Assembly: GCF_048553715.1 (NCBI RefSeq)
Contig: NZ_JBLZNC010000002.1
Span: 434,001 to 498,000 of the forward strand
Length of the DNA: 64,000 bases
From: Sagittula sp048553715
GTDB taxonomy: Bacteria > Pseudomonadota > Alphaproteobacteria > Rhodobacterales > Rhodobacteraceae
Direction: 5' to 3'
The position numbers were made by a program, and so were the translations under genes. A model generated the notes under the pieces. That model searched no databases, was not told the DNA's origin, and was given only the letters and a program-made list of their open reading frames with translations. Positions 43,491-52,160 of this stretch are shown here, one piece after another (position 1 is the stretch's first letter; every line of letters begins with the position of its first letter).

Positions 43491-44330
43491 ATGGCGCATG
43501 CAAAAAATCATGACTATCACATCCTGAGCCCAAGCATCTGGCCGCTTCTGTCGTCGGTGTTTGCGTTCATCATGTTGTTCGGCGCTGTCGTCTGGATGGC
43601 AGGGAACGTAACCATTCTGTTCGGAGCGCTCAGCTTCAGCGGACCGTGGATGTTCCTGATCGGTTTTGTCGGCACACTTTACGTGATGTTCGGCTGGTGG
43701 GCCGAAACCATCAAGGAAAACGGCATCGGGGATCACACGCCGGTCGCGCTGATCGGCCTGCGCTACGGCTTCATCCTGTTCATCATGTCCGAAGCCATGT
43801 TCTTCTTCGCGTGGTTCTGGTCTTTCTTCAAACACGCGCTGTACCCGATGCACCCGGAGGGCCTGTCCCCCGCGGTTGACGGCCAGTGGCCGCCTGCCGG
43901 CATCGAAACCTTTGACCCGTGGCACCTGCCGCTGATCAACACGCTGATCCTGCTGTGCTCCGGTGCGGCGGCGACTTGGGCGCACCATGCGCTGGTTCAC
44001 GGCAACAAGCGTGACGAGATCAAACAGGGTCTGATCATCGCCGTCGTTCTCGGCCTGATCTTCACCGTGTTCCAGGCCTATGAATACAGCCACGCGGCTT
44101 TCGGCTTCTCCGGCAACATCTACGGCGCCAACTTCTTTATGGCGACCGGCTTCCACGGCTTCCACGTTGTGGTGGGCACCATCTTCCTGTTCATCTGCCT
44201 GATCCGCGTGATGAAGGGACACTTCACCCCCGAAAACCACCTCGGGTTCGAAGCGGCCGCATGGTACTGGCACTTCGTTGACGTGGTCTGGCTGTTCCTG
44301 TTCGCAGCCGTCTACATCTGGGGCGGCTGA
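43491..44330 (+). CDS. ctaE: Cytochrome c oxidase subunit III
   Basis: A 279-residue membrane subunit with seven TM helices. It starts MAHAKNHDYHILSPSIWPLL, has SEAMFFFAWFWSFFKHALYP with the conserved Glu, GAAATWAHHALVHGN and the end WYWHFVDVVWLFLFAAVYIWGG, all hallmarks of COX3. It stabilises the oxidase core and its proton pathway. A terminator follows at 44405-44432, separating it from surf1. Confidence 0.97.
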   Translation: MAHAKNHDYHILSPSIWPLLSSVFAFIMLFGAVVWMAGNVTILFGALSFSGPWMFLIGFVGTLYVMFGWWAETIKENGIGDHTPVALIGLRYGFILFIMSEAMFFFAWFWSFFKHALYPMHPEGLSPAVDGQWPPAGIETFDPWHLPLINTLILLCSGAAATWAHHALVHGNKRDEIKQGLIIAVVLGLIFTVFQAYEYSHAAFGFSGNIYGANFFMATGFHGFHVVVGTIFLFICLIRVMKGHFTPENHLGFEAAAWYWHFVDVVWLFLFAAVYIWGG

Positions 44331-44336
44331 CCGTAG

Positions 44337-44388
44337 GTCGGGGCTTTGCCCCGACGCGACCAGACGCCACGGGGTCTTGCACCCCGCG
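44337..44388. repeat. Compound palindromic element after ctaE
   Basis: A perfect hairpin GTCGGGGC-TTT-GCCCCGAC (44337-44355) is followed by a GGGGT...ACCCC hairpin (44371-44386). The second resembles 17320-17340, including GGGGTCTT and GCACCCCGCG. It looks like a dispersed intergenic palindrome. Confidence 0.55.
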
Positions 44389-44404
44389 CCACAAACGGTA
44401 AACC

Positions 44405-44432
44405 AAGGCGCGCCCACCGGCGCGCCTTTTTC
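44405..44432 (+). terminator. Intrinsic terminator of the cytochrome oxidase cluster
   Basis: A perfect 10-bp stem, AAGGCGCGCC (44405-44414) with GGCGCGCCTT (44419-44428), a 4-base loop and a following TTTTT run including stem bases. It lies only 21 bp before the surf1 start. Confidence 0.8.
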
Positions 44433-44448
44433 CGTTAACGGAGCCCGC

Positions 44449-45123
44449 ATGTCACGTTTCCTTGCCCCTGCCCTGATTGGCCTGCTTGGCGCTGCCACCC
44501 TCGCGTGGCTGGGCACTTGGCAGATTCAGCGTCTCGACTGGAAGCAGGGCATCCTTGATGAGATCGAAACCACCATCACAGCTGCCCCCCAACCCCTGCC
44601 CGTCATGATCGACCCGGAAGCACAGCGATACATGCCGCTGGAGCTGTCGGGCACCGTCGGGTCCGAGGCGCTTTATGTTCTGGTGTCGCAAAAACACATC
44701 GGCGCAGGTTGGCGCGTGATCTCTGCTTTTGAAACCGATGACGGGCGGCGCGTGCTGCTCGACCGTGGCTTCACCCCGATCGAGGCGAAAGACAGCCCGC
44801 TGTATCAGGGGAATGCAACTGTGATCGGGAACCTGCACTGGCCCGATGACCGCAACCCCTCCACGCCGGAAAACGATGCCGACGACAACACGTGGTTTGC
44901 CCGCGATCTCGGACAGATGGCGGAGGCGCTGCAAACGGAACCCCTGCTGGTGGTGGCGCGCCAAGTGACGCCCCCCGACGCGCAGATCACCCCCCTGCCC
45001 GTCGACACATCCAGCATTCCAAATGATCACCTGCAATACGCCATCACATGGTATTCCCTCGGGGTTGTGTGGCTGTTGATGACCGGCGTCTGGATACGCC
45101 GCATTGCGAAAGGCAACGACTGA
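44449..45123 (+). CDS. SURF1 family protein, cytochrome oxidase assembly factor
   Basis: A 224-residue protein with the two-TM SURF1 layout: an N-terminal helix (ALIGLLGAATLAWLGTWQIQRLDWK, with the WQxxRLxWK motif) and a C-terminal helix (HLQYAITWYSLGVVWLLMTGVW). The periplasmic part carries GWRVISAFETDDGRRVLLDRGF. It helps insert heme a into subunit I. GGAG precedes ATG 44449. The stop codon overlaps the thrC start by one base, so the downstream thrC is coupled to it although unrelated in function. Confidence 0.93.
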   Translation: MSRFLAPALIGLLGAATLAWLGTWQIQRLDWKQGILDEIETTITAAPQPLPVMIDPEAQRYMPLELSGTVGSEALYVLVSQKHIGAGWRVISAFETDDGRRVLLDRGFTPIEAKDSPLYQGNATVIGNLHWPDDRNPSTPENDADDNTWFARDLGQMAEALQTEPLLVVARQVTPPDAQITPLPVDTSSIPNDHLQYAITWYSLGVVWLLMTGVWIRRIAKGND

Positions 45124-46511
45124 TGCGCTATATCTCTACCCGTGGACAGGCCCCCTCCCTGACCTTTGAAGAGGCGATGCTGTCCGGTCTGGCCCGTGAC
45201 GGCGGACTCTATGTGCCCGAAACAATTCCCCAGATGTCGGTGGAGGACATCCGCGCCCTGCAGGGATTGAGCTACGAGGAATGCGCCTTTCGCATCATGC
45301 GGCCCTTCGTGGGCGATGGCTTCACCGACGAGGTCTTTGCCGATCTGATCGCAAAGGCCTATGCCGGTTTTGGTCACAACGCGCGCGCGCCGCTGGTGCA
45401 GCTTGCGCCGAACCATTTCTTGCTGGAACTGTTCCACGGTCCGACCCTGGCGTTCAAAGACTTTGCCATGCAGTTGATCGGCCAGCTGTTCCAAGAGGCG
45501 CTGGAACGTCGCGGCGAACGGGTCACCATCGTCGGCGCGACCTCAGGTGATACCGGATCGGCCGCCATCGAAGCCTTCAAGGGCCTCGACAATGTCGATG
45601 TCTTCATCCTCTTTCCGCATGGCCGCGTGTCCGAGGTGCAGCGCCGCCAGATGACCACCCCGTCCGAGGGGAACGTTCACGCGCTGGCGATGGACGGTCA
45701 TTTCGACGACTGTCAGGCGCGGCTCAAGGATATGTTCAACCATTTTGAATTCCGCGACTCTGTGCGGCTTGCCGGTGTGAACTCGATCAACTGGGCGCGT
45801 GTTCTGGCGCAGGTTGTCTATTACTTCTCTTCTGCGGTCAGCCTCGGCGCGCCGGATCGCAAGGTCAGCTTTACCGTGCCCACGGGCAACTTTGGCGACA
45901 TCTTCGCGGGCTACATTGCCAAGCGTATGGGCCTGCCCATCGACCGGCTGGTGGTTGCGACCAACCAGAACGATATTCTGCACCGCTGCCTGACCGGCGG
46001 CGACTACCAGACCTCCGACGTGCATCCTTCGATCTCGCCTTCGATGGACATTCAGGTAAGCAGCAACTTTGAACGCGCTTTGTTCGATGCCTATGATCGC
46101 GATGGCTCTGCCGTGGCGCAGCTTATGGATGAGCTGAAGGCCGGTGGTTTCACCGTCAGCCAAGGCGCGCTGCAGGCGCTGCGCGAACATTTCGACAGCG
46201 GCCGTGTGTCCGAGGACGAAACCCTCGCCACGATCCGGCAGGCGCAGGAAACCATGGGCGAGTTGCTGTGCCCGCATTCCGCCATTGGGGTGCGTGTGGC
46301 TGAAACCCTGCGCGCCTCTGACACGCCGATGATCACGCTGGCCACGGCGCATCCGGCGAAATTCCCCGACGCGGTTGAACAGGCCAGCGGCATTCGCCCC
46401 CCCCTTCCAAACCGGATGGCGGACCTGTATGAGCGTCCGGAACGGGTGACGCGGGTGGCAAATGACCTCGGCGCACTCGAGTCTCTCATTCAGGAGCGCA
46501 TTACCAAGTGA
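45123..46511 (+). CDS. thrC: Threonine synthase
   Basis: A 462-residue PLP enzyme converting O-phosphohomoserine to threonine. It begins MRYISTRGQAPSLTFEEAML, has DGGLYVPE, the PLP-lysine region HGPTLAFKDFAMQLIG, and VGATSGDTGSAAIEAFKG with the phosphate-binding loop, then FTVPTGNFGDIFAGYIAKRMG. This is the long fungal/gammaproteobacterial-type class. It starts on the stop of surf1 and ends on the GTG of the M16 peptidase gene, forming a tightly packed operon. It uses aspartate-pathway carbon from aspartate kinase, encoded elsewhere in the window. Confidence 0.97.
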   Translation: MRYISTRGQAPSLTFEEAMLSGLARDGGLYVPETIPQMSVEDIRALQGLSYEECAFRIMRPFVGDGFTDEVFADLIAKAYAGFGHNARAPLVQLAPNHFLLELFHGPTLAFKDFAMQLIGQLFQEALERRGERVTIVGATSGDTGSAAIEAFKGLDNVDVFILFPHGRVSEVQRRQMTTPSEGNVHALAMDGHFDDCQARLKDMFNHFEFRDSVRLAGVNSINWARVLAQVVYYFSSAVSLGAPDRKVSFTVPTGNFGDIFAGYIAKRMGLPIDRLVVATNQNDILHRCLTGGDYQTSDVHPSISPSMDIQVSSNFERALFDAYDRDGSAVAQLMDELKAGGFTVSQGALQALREHFDSGRVSEDETLATIRQAQETMGELLCPHSAIGVRVAETLRASDTPMITLATAHPAKFPDAVEQASGIRPPLPNRMADLYERPERVTRVANDLGALESLIQERITK

Positions 46512-47770
46512 CTGTTCAACTCACCACGCTGCCCAACGGCCTTCGGGTCGTGACCGAACATATGCCATCCATGGAATCCGCCGCTCTCGGGCTGTGGATC
46601 ACCGCCGGAGGCCGGCACGAGCGTGAGGAGCAAAACGGCATTGCGCATTTCCTTGAACACATGGCGTTCAAGGGCACCGCCAAACGCAGTGCGTTACAAA
46701 TCGCGGAACAGATCGAGGATGTGGGCGGCTATATCAACGCCTACACCTCGCGCGAGGTGACGGCCTATTACGCCCGTGTGCTGAAGGCGGACACAGAGCT
46801 GGCCGTGGATGTTCTGGCCGATATCCTGTTGAATCCCGTCTTCGACCAGCGCGAGATCGAAACCGAACGTCATGTGATCTTGCAAGAGATCGGACAGGCG
46901 GCTGACACGCCTGATGATGTGATTTTCGACTGGTTGCAGGAAAAGGCCTATCCCGACCAGCCCATCGGGCGCACCATTCTGGGCGAGGCCGCCCGCGTCC
47001 AGCAATTCGGGCGCAGCGATCTGGAAACCTTTGTTCAGGAACATTACGGCCCCGGCCAGATGATCCTGTCTGCCGCCGGTGCTGTGGATCACGACGCATT
47101 GGTGAAACAGGCCGAACGGTTGTTTGGCGACCGCGCACCGCGCGAAAGCCGCGTCTACGACACCGCGACATTCCACGGTGGCGAGGCCCGCCGCAGCAAG
47201 GATCTGGAACAGGCGCATATGGCGCTGGCGTTTGAGGCGCCGGGTTACCGCGACAAAGGGTTCTACACCGCACAGATCTACGCGATTGCGCTGGGGGGCG
47301 GCATGTCGTCTCGTCTGTTTCAGGAAATCCGTGAAAAGCGCGGCCTGTGCTACACGATCTTTGCCCAGTCCGGTGCCTATGCGGACACCGGCATGACCAC
47401 GATCTATGCCGGCACATCGGGTGCAGAGCTGCCAGAACTGATGGACCTGACGCTTGACGAGATGAAGCGCGCTGCCGAAGACATGTCCGATGCCGAGATC
47501 GAGCGCGCCCGCGCCCAGATGAAAGCGGGCCTGTTGATGGGGCTGGAAAGCCCGTCGTCGCGCGCCGAACGCATGGCCCGCATGGTGCAGATCTGGGGCG
47601 AGGTTCCCGCCATCGAAACAACAGTCGCCCGAATTGATGCGATCACCCGTGACCGTGTTCTGGCCTTTGCCGAACAGCAGGCTGTGGATGCGGCAGCGGC
47701 GCTGGCGCTATATGGTCCGGTCGACAAGGCCCCCACGCTGGAGGATCTGTCCGCACGGCGGGCCGCGTGA
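46508..47770 (+). CDS. M16-family metallopeptidase (mitochondrial processing peptidase-like)
   Basis: A 420-residue zinc peptidase with a GTG start overlapping the thrC stop. The inverted zinc motif HFLEHMAFKGT (HxxEH) is near residue 51, with the later Glu in the helix ELAVDVLADILLNPVFDQREIETERHVILQEI. The second half contains the RGLCYTIFAQSGAYADTGM segment and R/Y contact residues. It resembles the beta subunit of the mitochondrial processing peptidase. Its natural substrate in bacteria is unclear, perhaps peptides from other proteases. It ends on the start of the GNAT gene. Confidence 0.93.
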   Translation: MTVQLTTLPNGLRVVTEHMPSMESAALGLWITAGGRHEREEQNGIAHFLEHMAFKGTAKRSALQIAEQIEDVGGYINAYTSREVTAYYARVLKADTELAVDVLADILLNPVFDQREIETERHVILQEIGQAADTPDDVIFDWLQEKAYPDQPIGRTILGEAARVQQFGRSDLETFVQEHYGPGQMILSAAGAVDHDALVKQAERLFGDRAPRESRVYDTATFHGGEARRSKDLEQAHMALAFEAPGYRDKGFYTAQIYAIALGGGMSSRLFQEIREKRGLCYTIFAQSGAYADTGMTTIYAGTSGAELPELMDLTLDEMKRAAEDMSDAEIERARAQMKAGLLMGLESPSSRAERMARMVQIWGEVPAIETTVARIDAITRDRVLAFAEQQAVDAAAALALYGPVDKAPTLEDLSARRAA

Positions 47771-48354
47771 TGATTGCCTTCCGGCGTAAATTCCGGATCG
47801 AGACAGAGCGGCTGACGCTGCGTCCGCCAATGCATGCGGATTACCCCGGCTGGTCGTCGCTGCGCGCTGAAAGCCGGGATTTCCTCACCCCGTGGGAGCC
47901 AAGCTGGTCGCAGGACCATCTATCGCGCAAGGCATTTACCAACCGCGTCTACTGGGCGTCTCGTTCGATCAACGCCGGTACAGCCGTGCCGCTGTTTCTG
48001 GTCCGCCGCGAAGACGAGGCGCTGTTGGGCGCGATCACCCTGGACAATATCCGGCGCGGCCCAGCACAGGCGGGCACCCTGGGCTATTGGACCGGCCAGC
48101 GCCACGCGCGCAAAGGCTATATGGCGGAGGCGATTGCCGCCGTCAGCCACCACGCTTTTGAAAAGCTGGGGCTGTCGCGGCTCGAAGCAGCCTGCCTGCC
48201 GGAAAACGCCGCCTCGCGCGGGTTGCTGGAACGGTCCGGTTTCAAATACGAGGGCGTCGCGCAAAGCTATCTGCAGATCAACGGGCGCTGGCGCACTCAT
48301 GTTCTATACGCCAGTTTGCGCATGGATCGGCGCGGACGCACCGACATCGGCTAA
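47770..48354 (+). CDS. GNAT-family N-acetyltransferase (RimJ-like)
   Basis: A 194-residue protein of the RimJ/RimL branch. It starts MIAFRRKFRIETERLTLRPP, has LLGAITLDNIRRG, GTLGYWTGQRHARKGYMAEAI (acetyl-CoA loop) and LSRLEAACLPENAASRGLLERSGFKYEG, the characteristic C-terminal half. Such enzymes acetylate the N-terminus of ribosomal proteins or other targets. ATG 47770 overlaps the M16 stop codon (TGATG); a GTG one codon earlier is possible. It is the last gene of the surf1-thrC-M16 run. Confidence 0.9.
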   Translation: MIAFRRKFRIETERLTLRPPMHADYPGWSSLRAESRDFLTPWEPSWSQDHLSRKAFTNRVYWASRSINAGTAVPLFLVRREDEALLGAITLDNIRRGPAQAGTLGYWTGQRHARKGYMAEAIAAVSHHAFEKLGLSRLEAACLPENAASRGLLERSGFKYEGVAQSYLQINGRWRTHVLYASLRMDRRGRTDIG

Positions 48355-48477
48355 GCCGCGCGTGAAACGCATTCTTTGCGGGCAGCACCCTTTTGTGATC
48401 GCCTTTTGGTCTAACCGGCGTTTTGGATTTTGCGGGAATGCGGCTAACGTGACCTGACATATTGTCAGGAGCCTGCC

Positions 48478-49296
48478 ATGCCGCGACTACTCACTGCCTT
48501 GATTGCCTGCCTTTTGCTGCCTGCGACAGCCGAGGCCCAGCAACGCCGATTGTCCCATTGCATTGCCATCGCCGATGCCGCGCCGGGGCTGCAATACCTT
48601 CACAAAGCGTCTTGGCAGGCCCCTGTCCCCGACGAACACGTCCGGCTGCATTACATCACCCACGCGAGCTTTCTGTTGCAGACAGAGGGCGGGATGAATG
48701 CGGTGACCGATTTCACCGGCTACATCGGCAATGTTGATATGATCCCCGATGTGGTCACGATGAACCACGCCCATTCGACCCATTGGACCGCCAACCCCGA
48801 TCCCGCCATCCCGCATGTGCTGCGCGGATGGGGGGAGCCTTTTGGCAGCGGGATCACCCATCATCTCGATCTCGATGAGATGCTTGTGCGCAATGTGTCC
48901 ACCGATATCCGGTCAGGCACCAGCGTCGAGGAAGACGGCAATTCAATCTTTGTGTTCGAGGTCGCGGGCCTGTGCATCGGGCATCTGGGGCATTTGCATC
49001 ATATGCCCAACGACGAACAGTTCGCAGCCCTTGGCCGGTTGGACGTGGTGATGGTGGCTGTGGACGGGGGGCGCACCCTGCCCCTGTCGGAGGTGATCCC
49101 CCTGCTGGAACGGCTGCGCTCTTCGGTGGTGGTGCCGATGCACTGGTTTTCGGATTACGGGCTGGAGCGCTTTATCGATCAGGTGTCCGACAGCTTTGCC
49201 ATCGACCGGCGCGATGGGCCCAGTATGGAAATCAGCCTGCGCACCTTGCCCCGCGAACCCACTGTTGTGGTGCTGCGACCCTCTTACCTGCGCTAG
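48478..49296 (+). CDS. Exported metallo-beta-lactamase-fold protein
   Basis: A 272-residue protein with a signal peptide (MPRLLTALIACLLLPATAEAQ). The fold's metal motifs appear as THASFLLQTEGGMNAVTDFTG (first strand and Asp), MNHAHSTHW (HxHxxHW, a variant of HxHxDH), LGHLHH and VVPMHWFSDYG. It resembles UlaG-like/Lactamase_B_2 hydrolases, but the Asp of the first HxHxDH motif is replaced by Thr, so metal content or activity may be changed. It is a single gene between the GNAT and an FAD-linked oxidase. Confidence 0.78.
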   Translation: MPRLLTALIACLLLPATAEAQQRRLSHCIAIADAAPGLQYLHKASWQAPVPDEHVRLHYITHASFLLQTEGGMNAVTDFTGYIGNVDMIPDVVTMNHAHSTHWTANPDPAIPHVLRGWGEPFGSGITHHLDLDEMLVRNVSTDIRSGTSVEEDGNSIFVFEVAGLCIGHLGHLHHMPNDEQFAALGRLDVVMVAVDGGRTLPLSEVIPLLERLRSSVVVPMHWFSDYGLERFIDQVSDSFAIDRRDGPSMEISLRTLPREPTVVVLRPSYLR

Positions 49297-49334
49297 ACCC
49301 TTGCATCCTGCGGGGGCCGGTCTAAGCCTAACCC

Positions 49335-50765
49335 ATGACCTATGACCAGCCCCCTGCCCTACACCCTGCCGATGCCGCCTTTGCCGACAGCCTGTCCGCG
49401 CAATTGCCGCAGGATACGATCCGCAAAACCGAGCCGCGGCATATCGAGGAACCCCGCGGCCGCTGGCAGGGGTCATCGCAATTCATCGCCCTGCCGCGCA
49501 ACACTGCGGATGTGGCGACGATCCTGCGGGCCTGTCACGATGCGCGCGTCGGCGTGGTGCCCCTCGGCGGCGGCACAGGGCTGGTCGGTGGGCAAATCGC
49601 TCCTGACGGCGCCCCGCTCCTGTTGTCGCTGGAACGTATGACGGCCATTCGGGACATCCGCCCGTCCGAGAACGCCATGACCGTCGAAGCAGGCGCCATC
49701 CTTGTGGATGTGCAAGAGGCGGCGCAGGACGTGCAACGCCTATTCCCTTTGTCGCTGGCCTCGCAAGGGTCGGCGCGGATCGGCGGGCTTTTGTCCACCA
49801 ACGCAGGGGGCATCAACACGCTGCGCTACGGCAATGCCCGCGATCTGGTGCTGGGGCTAGAGGCGGTGCTGCCCGACGGTCAGATCTGGCACGGCCTTAA
49901 ACGCCTGCGCAAGGACAACACCGGCTATGATCTGCGCCACCTTTTGATCGGCGCAGAGGGCACCTTGGGCGTGATCACTGCCGCCTCGCTGAAACTGTTT
50001 GCGCGCCCCGCCGCAACCGGAACCGCCTTCCTTGCCACGCCCTCGCCCACGAGCGCGCTGCAACTTTTGGGCTTGGCGCGTGATATGTTGGGCGACAGCG
50101 TCTCCGCCTTTGAACTGATCCACCGGCAGGGCTTCGACTTTCTGTCGGAAACCCTGCCCGACATTCGCCAACCTTGGGACACCCCGCCGGAGTGGAGCAT
50201 TCTGATCGAATTGGGCACAGGCCCCGCCATAGACCCCGCGCGCGCGCTGGAGGATCTTTTTGCCGCGGCCTTGGAACAGGGTCTGTCCGACGACGGCGTG
50301 ATTGCCCAATCCGCACAGCAATCGCAGGCGTTCTGGGACGTGCGCGAACATATCCCCGAGGCGAACCGCCGCATCGGTGCCGTGTCGAGCCACGACATCT
50401 CGCTGCCTCTGGACGAGATCGCGGGCTTTATCCCACAGGCCAAGGCCGCGCTTGCCAAGATCGGGGATTTCCGGATCAACTGCTTTGGCCACCTTGGCGA
50501 CGGCAATCTGCACTTCAACGTCTTTCCGCAACGTGGCGGACGCCGAGAGGATCACGCCCACCTGCGCGAGGCCATCAAAACCTGCGTGCATGACATCACT
50601 CATGCTCTGGGCGGGTCGGTCAGCGCCGAACACGGGGTCGGTCGGCTCAAGACCGGCGATCTCGAACGCTACGGGGATCGGGCAAAACTGTCCGCGATGC
50701 GGGCGATCAAAGGGGCGCTTGACCCTCATGGCATCATGAACCCGGGCGCGGTGATCCCACGCTGA
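49335..50765 (+). CDS. FAD-linked oxidase (D-2-hydroxyacid dehydrogenase / GlcD family)
   Basis: A 476-residue flavoenzyme of the vanillyl-alcohol-oxidase-like fold. The FAD-binding region has VVPLGGGTGLVGGQI and SQGSARIGGLLSTNAGGINTLRYGNARDLVLG; the C-terminal substrate domain has NCFGHLGDGNLHFNVFP and SVSAEHGVGRLK. These are shared by D-2-hydroxyglutarate dehydrogenase, D-lactate dehydrogenase and glycolate oxidase GlcD. No GlcE/GlcF partner is present, so a single-subunit D-2-hydroxyacid (perhaps D-2-hydroxyglutarate) dehydrogenase is favoured. It ends directly against the convergent transglycosylase gene. Confidence 0.9.
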   Translation: MTYDQPPALHPADAAFADSLSAQLPQDTIRKTEPRHIEEPRGRWQGSSQFIALPRNTADVATILRACHDARVGVVPLGGGTGLVGGQIAPDGAPLLLSLERMTAIRDIRPSENAMTVEAGAILVDVQEAAQDVQRLFPLSLASQGSARIGGLLSTNAGGINTLRYGNARDLVLGLEAVLPDGQIWHGLKRLRKDNTGYDLRHLLIGAEGTLGVITAASLKLFARPAATGTAFLATPSPTSALQLLGLARDMLGDSVSAFELIHRQGFDFLSETLPDIRQPWDTPPEWSILIELGTGPAIDPARALEDLFAAALEQGLSDDGVIAQSAQQSQAFWDVREHIPEANRRIGAVSSHDISLPLDEIAGFIPQAKAALAKIGDFRINCFGHLGDGNLHFNVFPQRGGRREDHAHLREAIKTCVHDITHALGGSVSAEHGVGRLKTGDLERYGDRAKLSAMRAIKGALDPHGIMNPGAVIPR

Positions 50766-51605
50766 TTACTGCGAGACGCGGAACACGCAGCCGTCAGACA
50801 CCAGTTCGGGCGGCGTCAGGCACAGACCGCGCGCCACATCAAAGGCAGCCAGCACTTTTGGCACGTAATCCCGTGTTTCCGCGAAATTCGGCACACCGCC
50901 GTGGGTGCCGATCGAATTCTCGCCCGCATTATATCCGGCAAGAACAAGGATCGGATCGCCGTCGAATTTCTCCATCAGGAAGTCGAGGAATTTGATCCCG
51001 CCGCGGATGTTCTGATCGGGGTCGAGCGAATCTGTAACGCCAAAGCGGCTGGCGGTATCCGGCATCAACTGCATCAGCCCTTGCGCGCCCGCATGGCTTT
51101 CGGCGGCGGGGCGTCCGCCCGATTCCACATAGATCACCGCAAGCGCCAAGGCGGGCGAGACGCGGGTGCCCACGGTCTCGCGCAGCAGACGGCGCCCGTG
51201 TGCGGCGGCGATATCCTGTATATCCTGCAGGCGCGGCGCGGCCACGCGGTTACCGCCCGGTCCTTTGCCCAGCGAGGCAATCGCCGGAGCCAGCCGCCCC
51301 GGTGCGCTGGCCTCCAGCGCGGGCGAGACCACATCCCAAAACCAGCTATAGCTGCCGCCGCTTTTCTTGCGGGCCGGGGTTTTGCCGGTCACGGCGGCGG
51401 GTTCTGCGACGGGCGAGGCTCCGGGCATCGGAGGCACAGCCGGATTGGCGCGCGGGGCCACCTGCACGGTGATGCGTTTTTCACCGGGTTTGGGCGGCTT
51501 GACCCGCCGTGCTGAAAAATCGCCGCTAATTTGCTGCGCCATCAAGGCACAGGGCAAACATAGCGCCACGGCCAGCGCCGCTGTTCTGATTATTCGGTGT
51601 CCCAT
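50766..51605 (-). CDS. Lytic transglycosylase, SLT domain
   Basis: A 279-residue exported muramidase. The signal peptide is MGHRIIRTAALAVALCLPCALMAQ, followed by a Pro/Arg-rich linker. The SLT domain is in the C-terminal half: ALAVIYVESGGRP with the catalytic Glu, SHAGAQGLMQLMPDTASRFGV, DQNIRGGIKFLDFLM and VLAGYNAGENSI. It cleaves peptidoglycan glycan strands to 1,6-anhydro ends. It lies just before the pilus cluster on the opposite strand and might help pass a machine through the wall, but SLT proteins of this type are also general housekeeping enzymes. Confidence 0.9.
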   Translation of the reverse strand: MGHRIIRTAALAVALCLPCALMAQQISGDFSARRVKPPKPGEKRITVQVAPRANPAVPPMPGASPVAEPAAVTGKTPARKKSGGSYSWFWDVVSPALEASAPGRLAPAIASLGKGPGGNRVAAPRLQDIQDIAAAHGRRLLRETVGTRVSPALALAVIYVESGGRPAAESHAGAQGLMQLMPDTASRFGVTDSLDPDQNIRGGIKFLDFLMEKFDGDPILVLAGYNAGENSIGTHGGVPNFAETRDYVPKVLAAFDVARGLCLTPPELVSDGCVFRVSQ

Positions 51606-51953
51606 GGGCTGCTCGATCCCTGCCGGGTTTTGTTTTGCCCAGTGTCGCACAATCTGACCGAAAAAACCATCAGTGTTGCCAGATTGAAAACGCCTGTGCC
51701 CAAACACCCTGTTCGAAAGGATATAGCGCACCGGATTTCAAACAAATGTTCCACAAATTTCCCAGCAAAATAAATGCCTTATCAAACTTAGTAAATAAAA
51801 ACGCGAGAAATCTAAAAAGACTACATTCGGGTCAAACATTCGCCCCAAACCGGCGTCAAAACATCTTCATACCGACGAGGGACAGGGAATGAGAGAGCCC
51901 GCCAAACATCCCGAGTTGGTGACGAAAAAACAGTACACCTACGGAGAGAGACC
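51606..51953. other. AT-rich intergenic region, promoter area of the Flp pilins
   Basis: About 350 bp without a credible gene, markedly AT-rich between 51735 and 51830. It must contain the start of the pilin transcript and the promoter of the divergent transglycosylase. The only strong ribosome-binding site is the GGAGAG just before ATG 51954. Confidence 0.5.
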
Positions 51954-52160
51954 ATGCTTAACTTTATCAAGAACTTCCGCGAAGACGAAGCCGGCGCAGT
52001 GACCGTTGACTGGGTTGTCCTGACCGCAGCCGTTGTTGGCCTGGCCGTTGCCGCATACTCCACCATCGAAGCCAACTCCCTGACCCTGATCGACGCAGCC
52101 GCTGGCCGCGTTCTGGAAGAGAACACCTTCCCGGGCGCCGGCGCAGGCGACGGCAGCTAA
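51954..52160 (+). CDS. flp: Flp-type pilin, copy 1
   Basis: A 68-residue pilin subunit. It begins MLNFIKNFREDEAGAVTVDWVVLTAAVVGLAVAAYS; cleavage before the A/G-rich hydrophobic segment is expected by the prepilin peptidase at 62721. The hydrophobic helix (about residues 18-35) polymerises the pilus. In Flp pilins the cleavage site is G/XXXXEY; here the segment AGAVTVDW has Asp-Trp in place of Glu-Tyr. The coding part from codon 3 to six bases past the stop is identical in copy 2. Confidence 0.92.
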   Translation: MLNFIKNFREDEAGAVTVDWVVLTAAVVGLAVAAYSTIEANSLTLIDAAAGRVLEENTFPGAGAGDGS

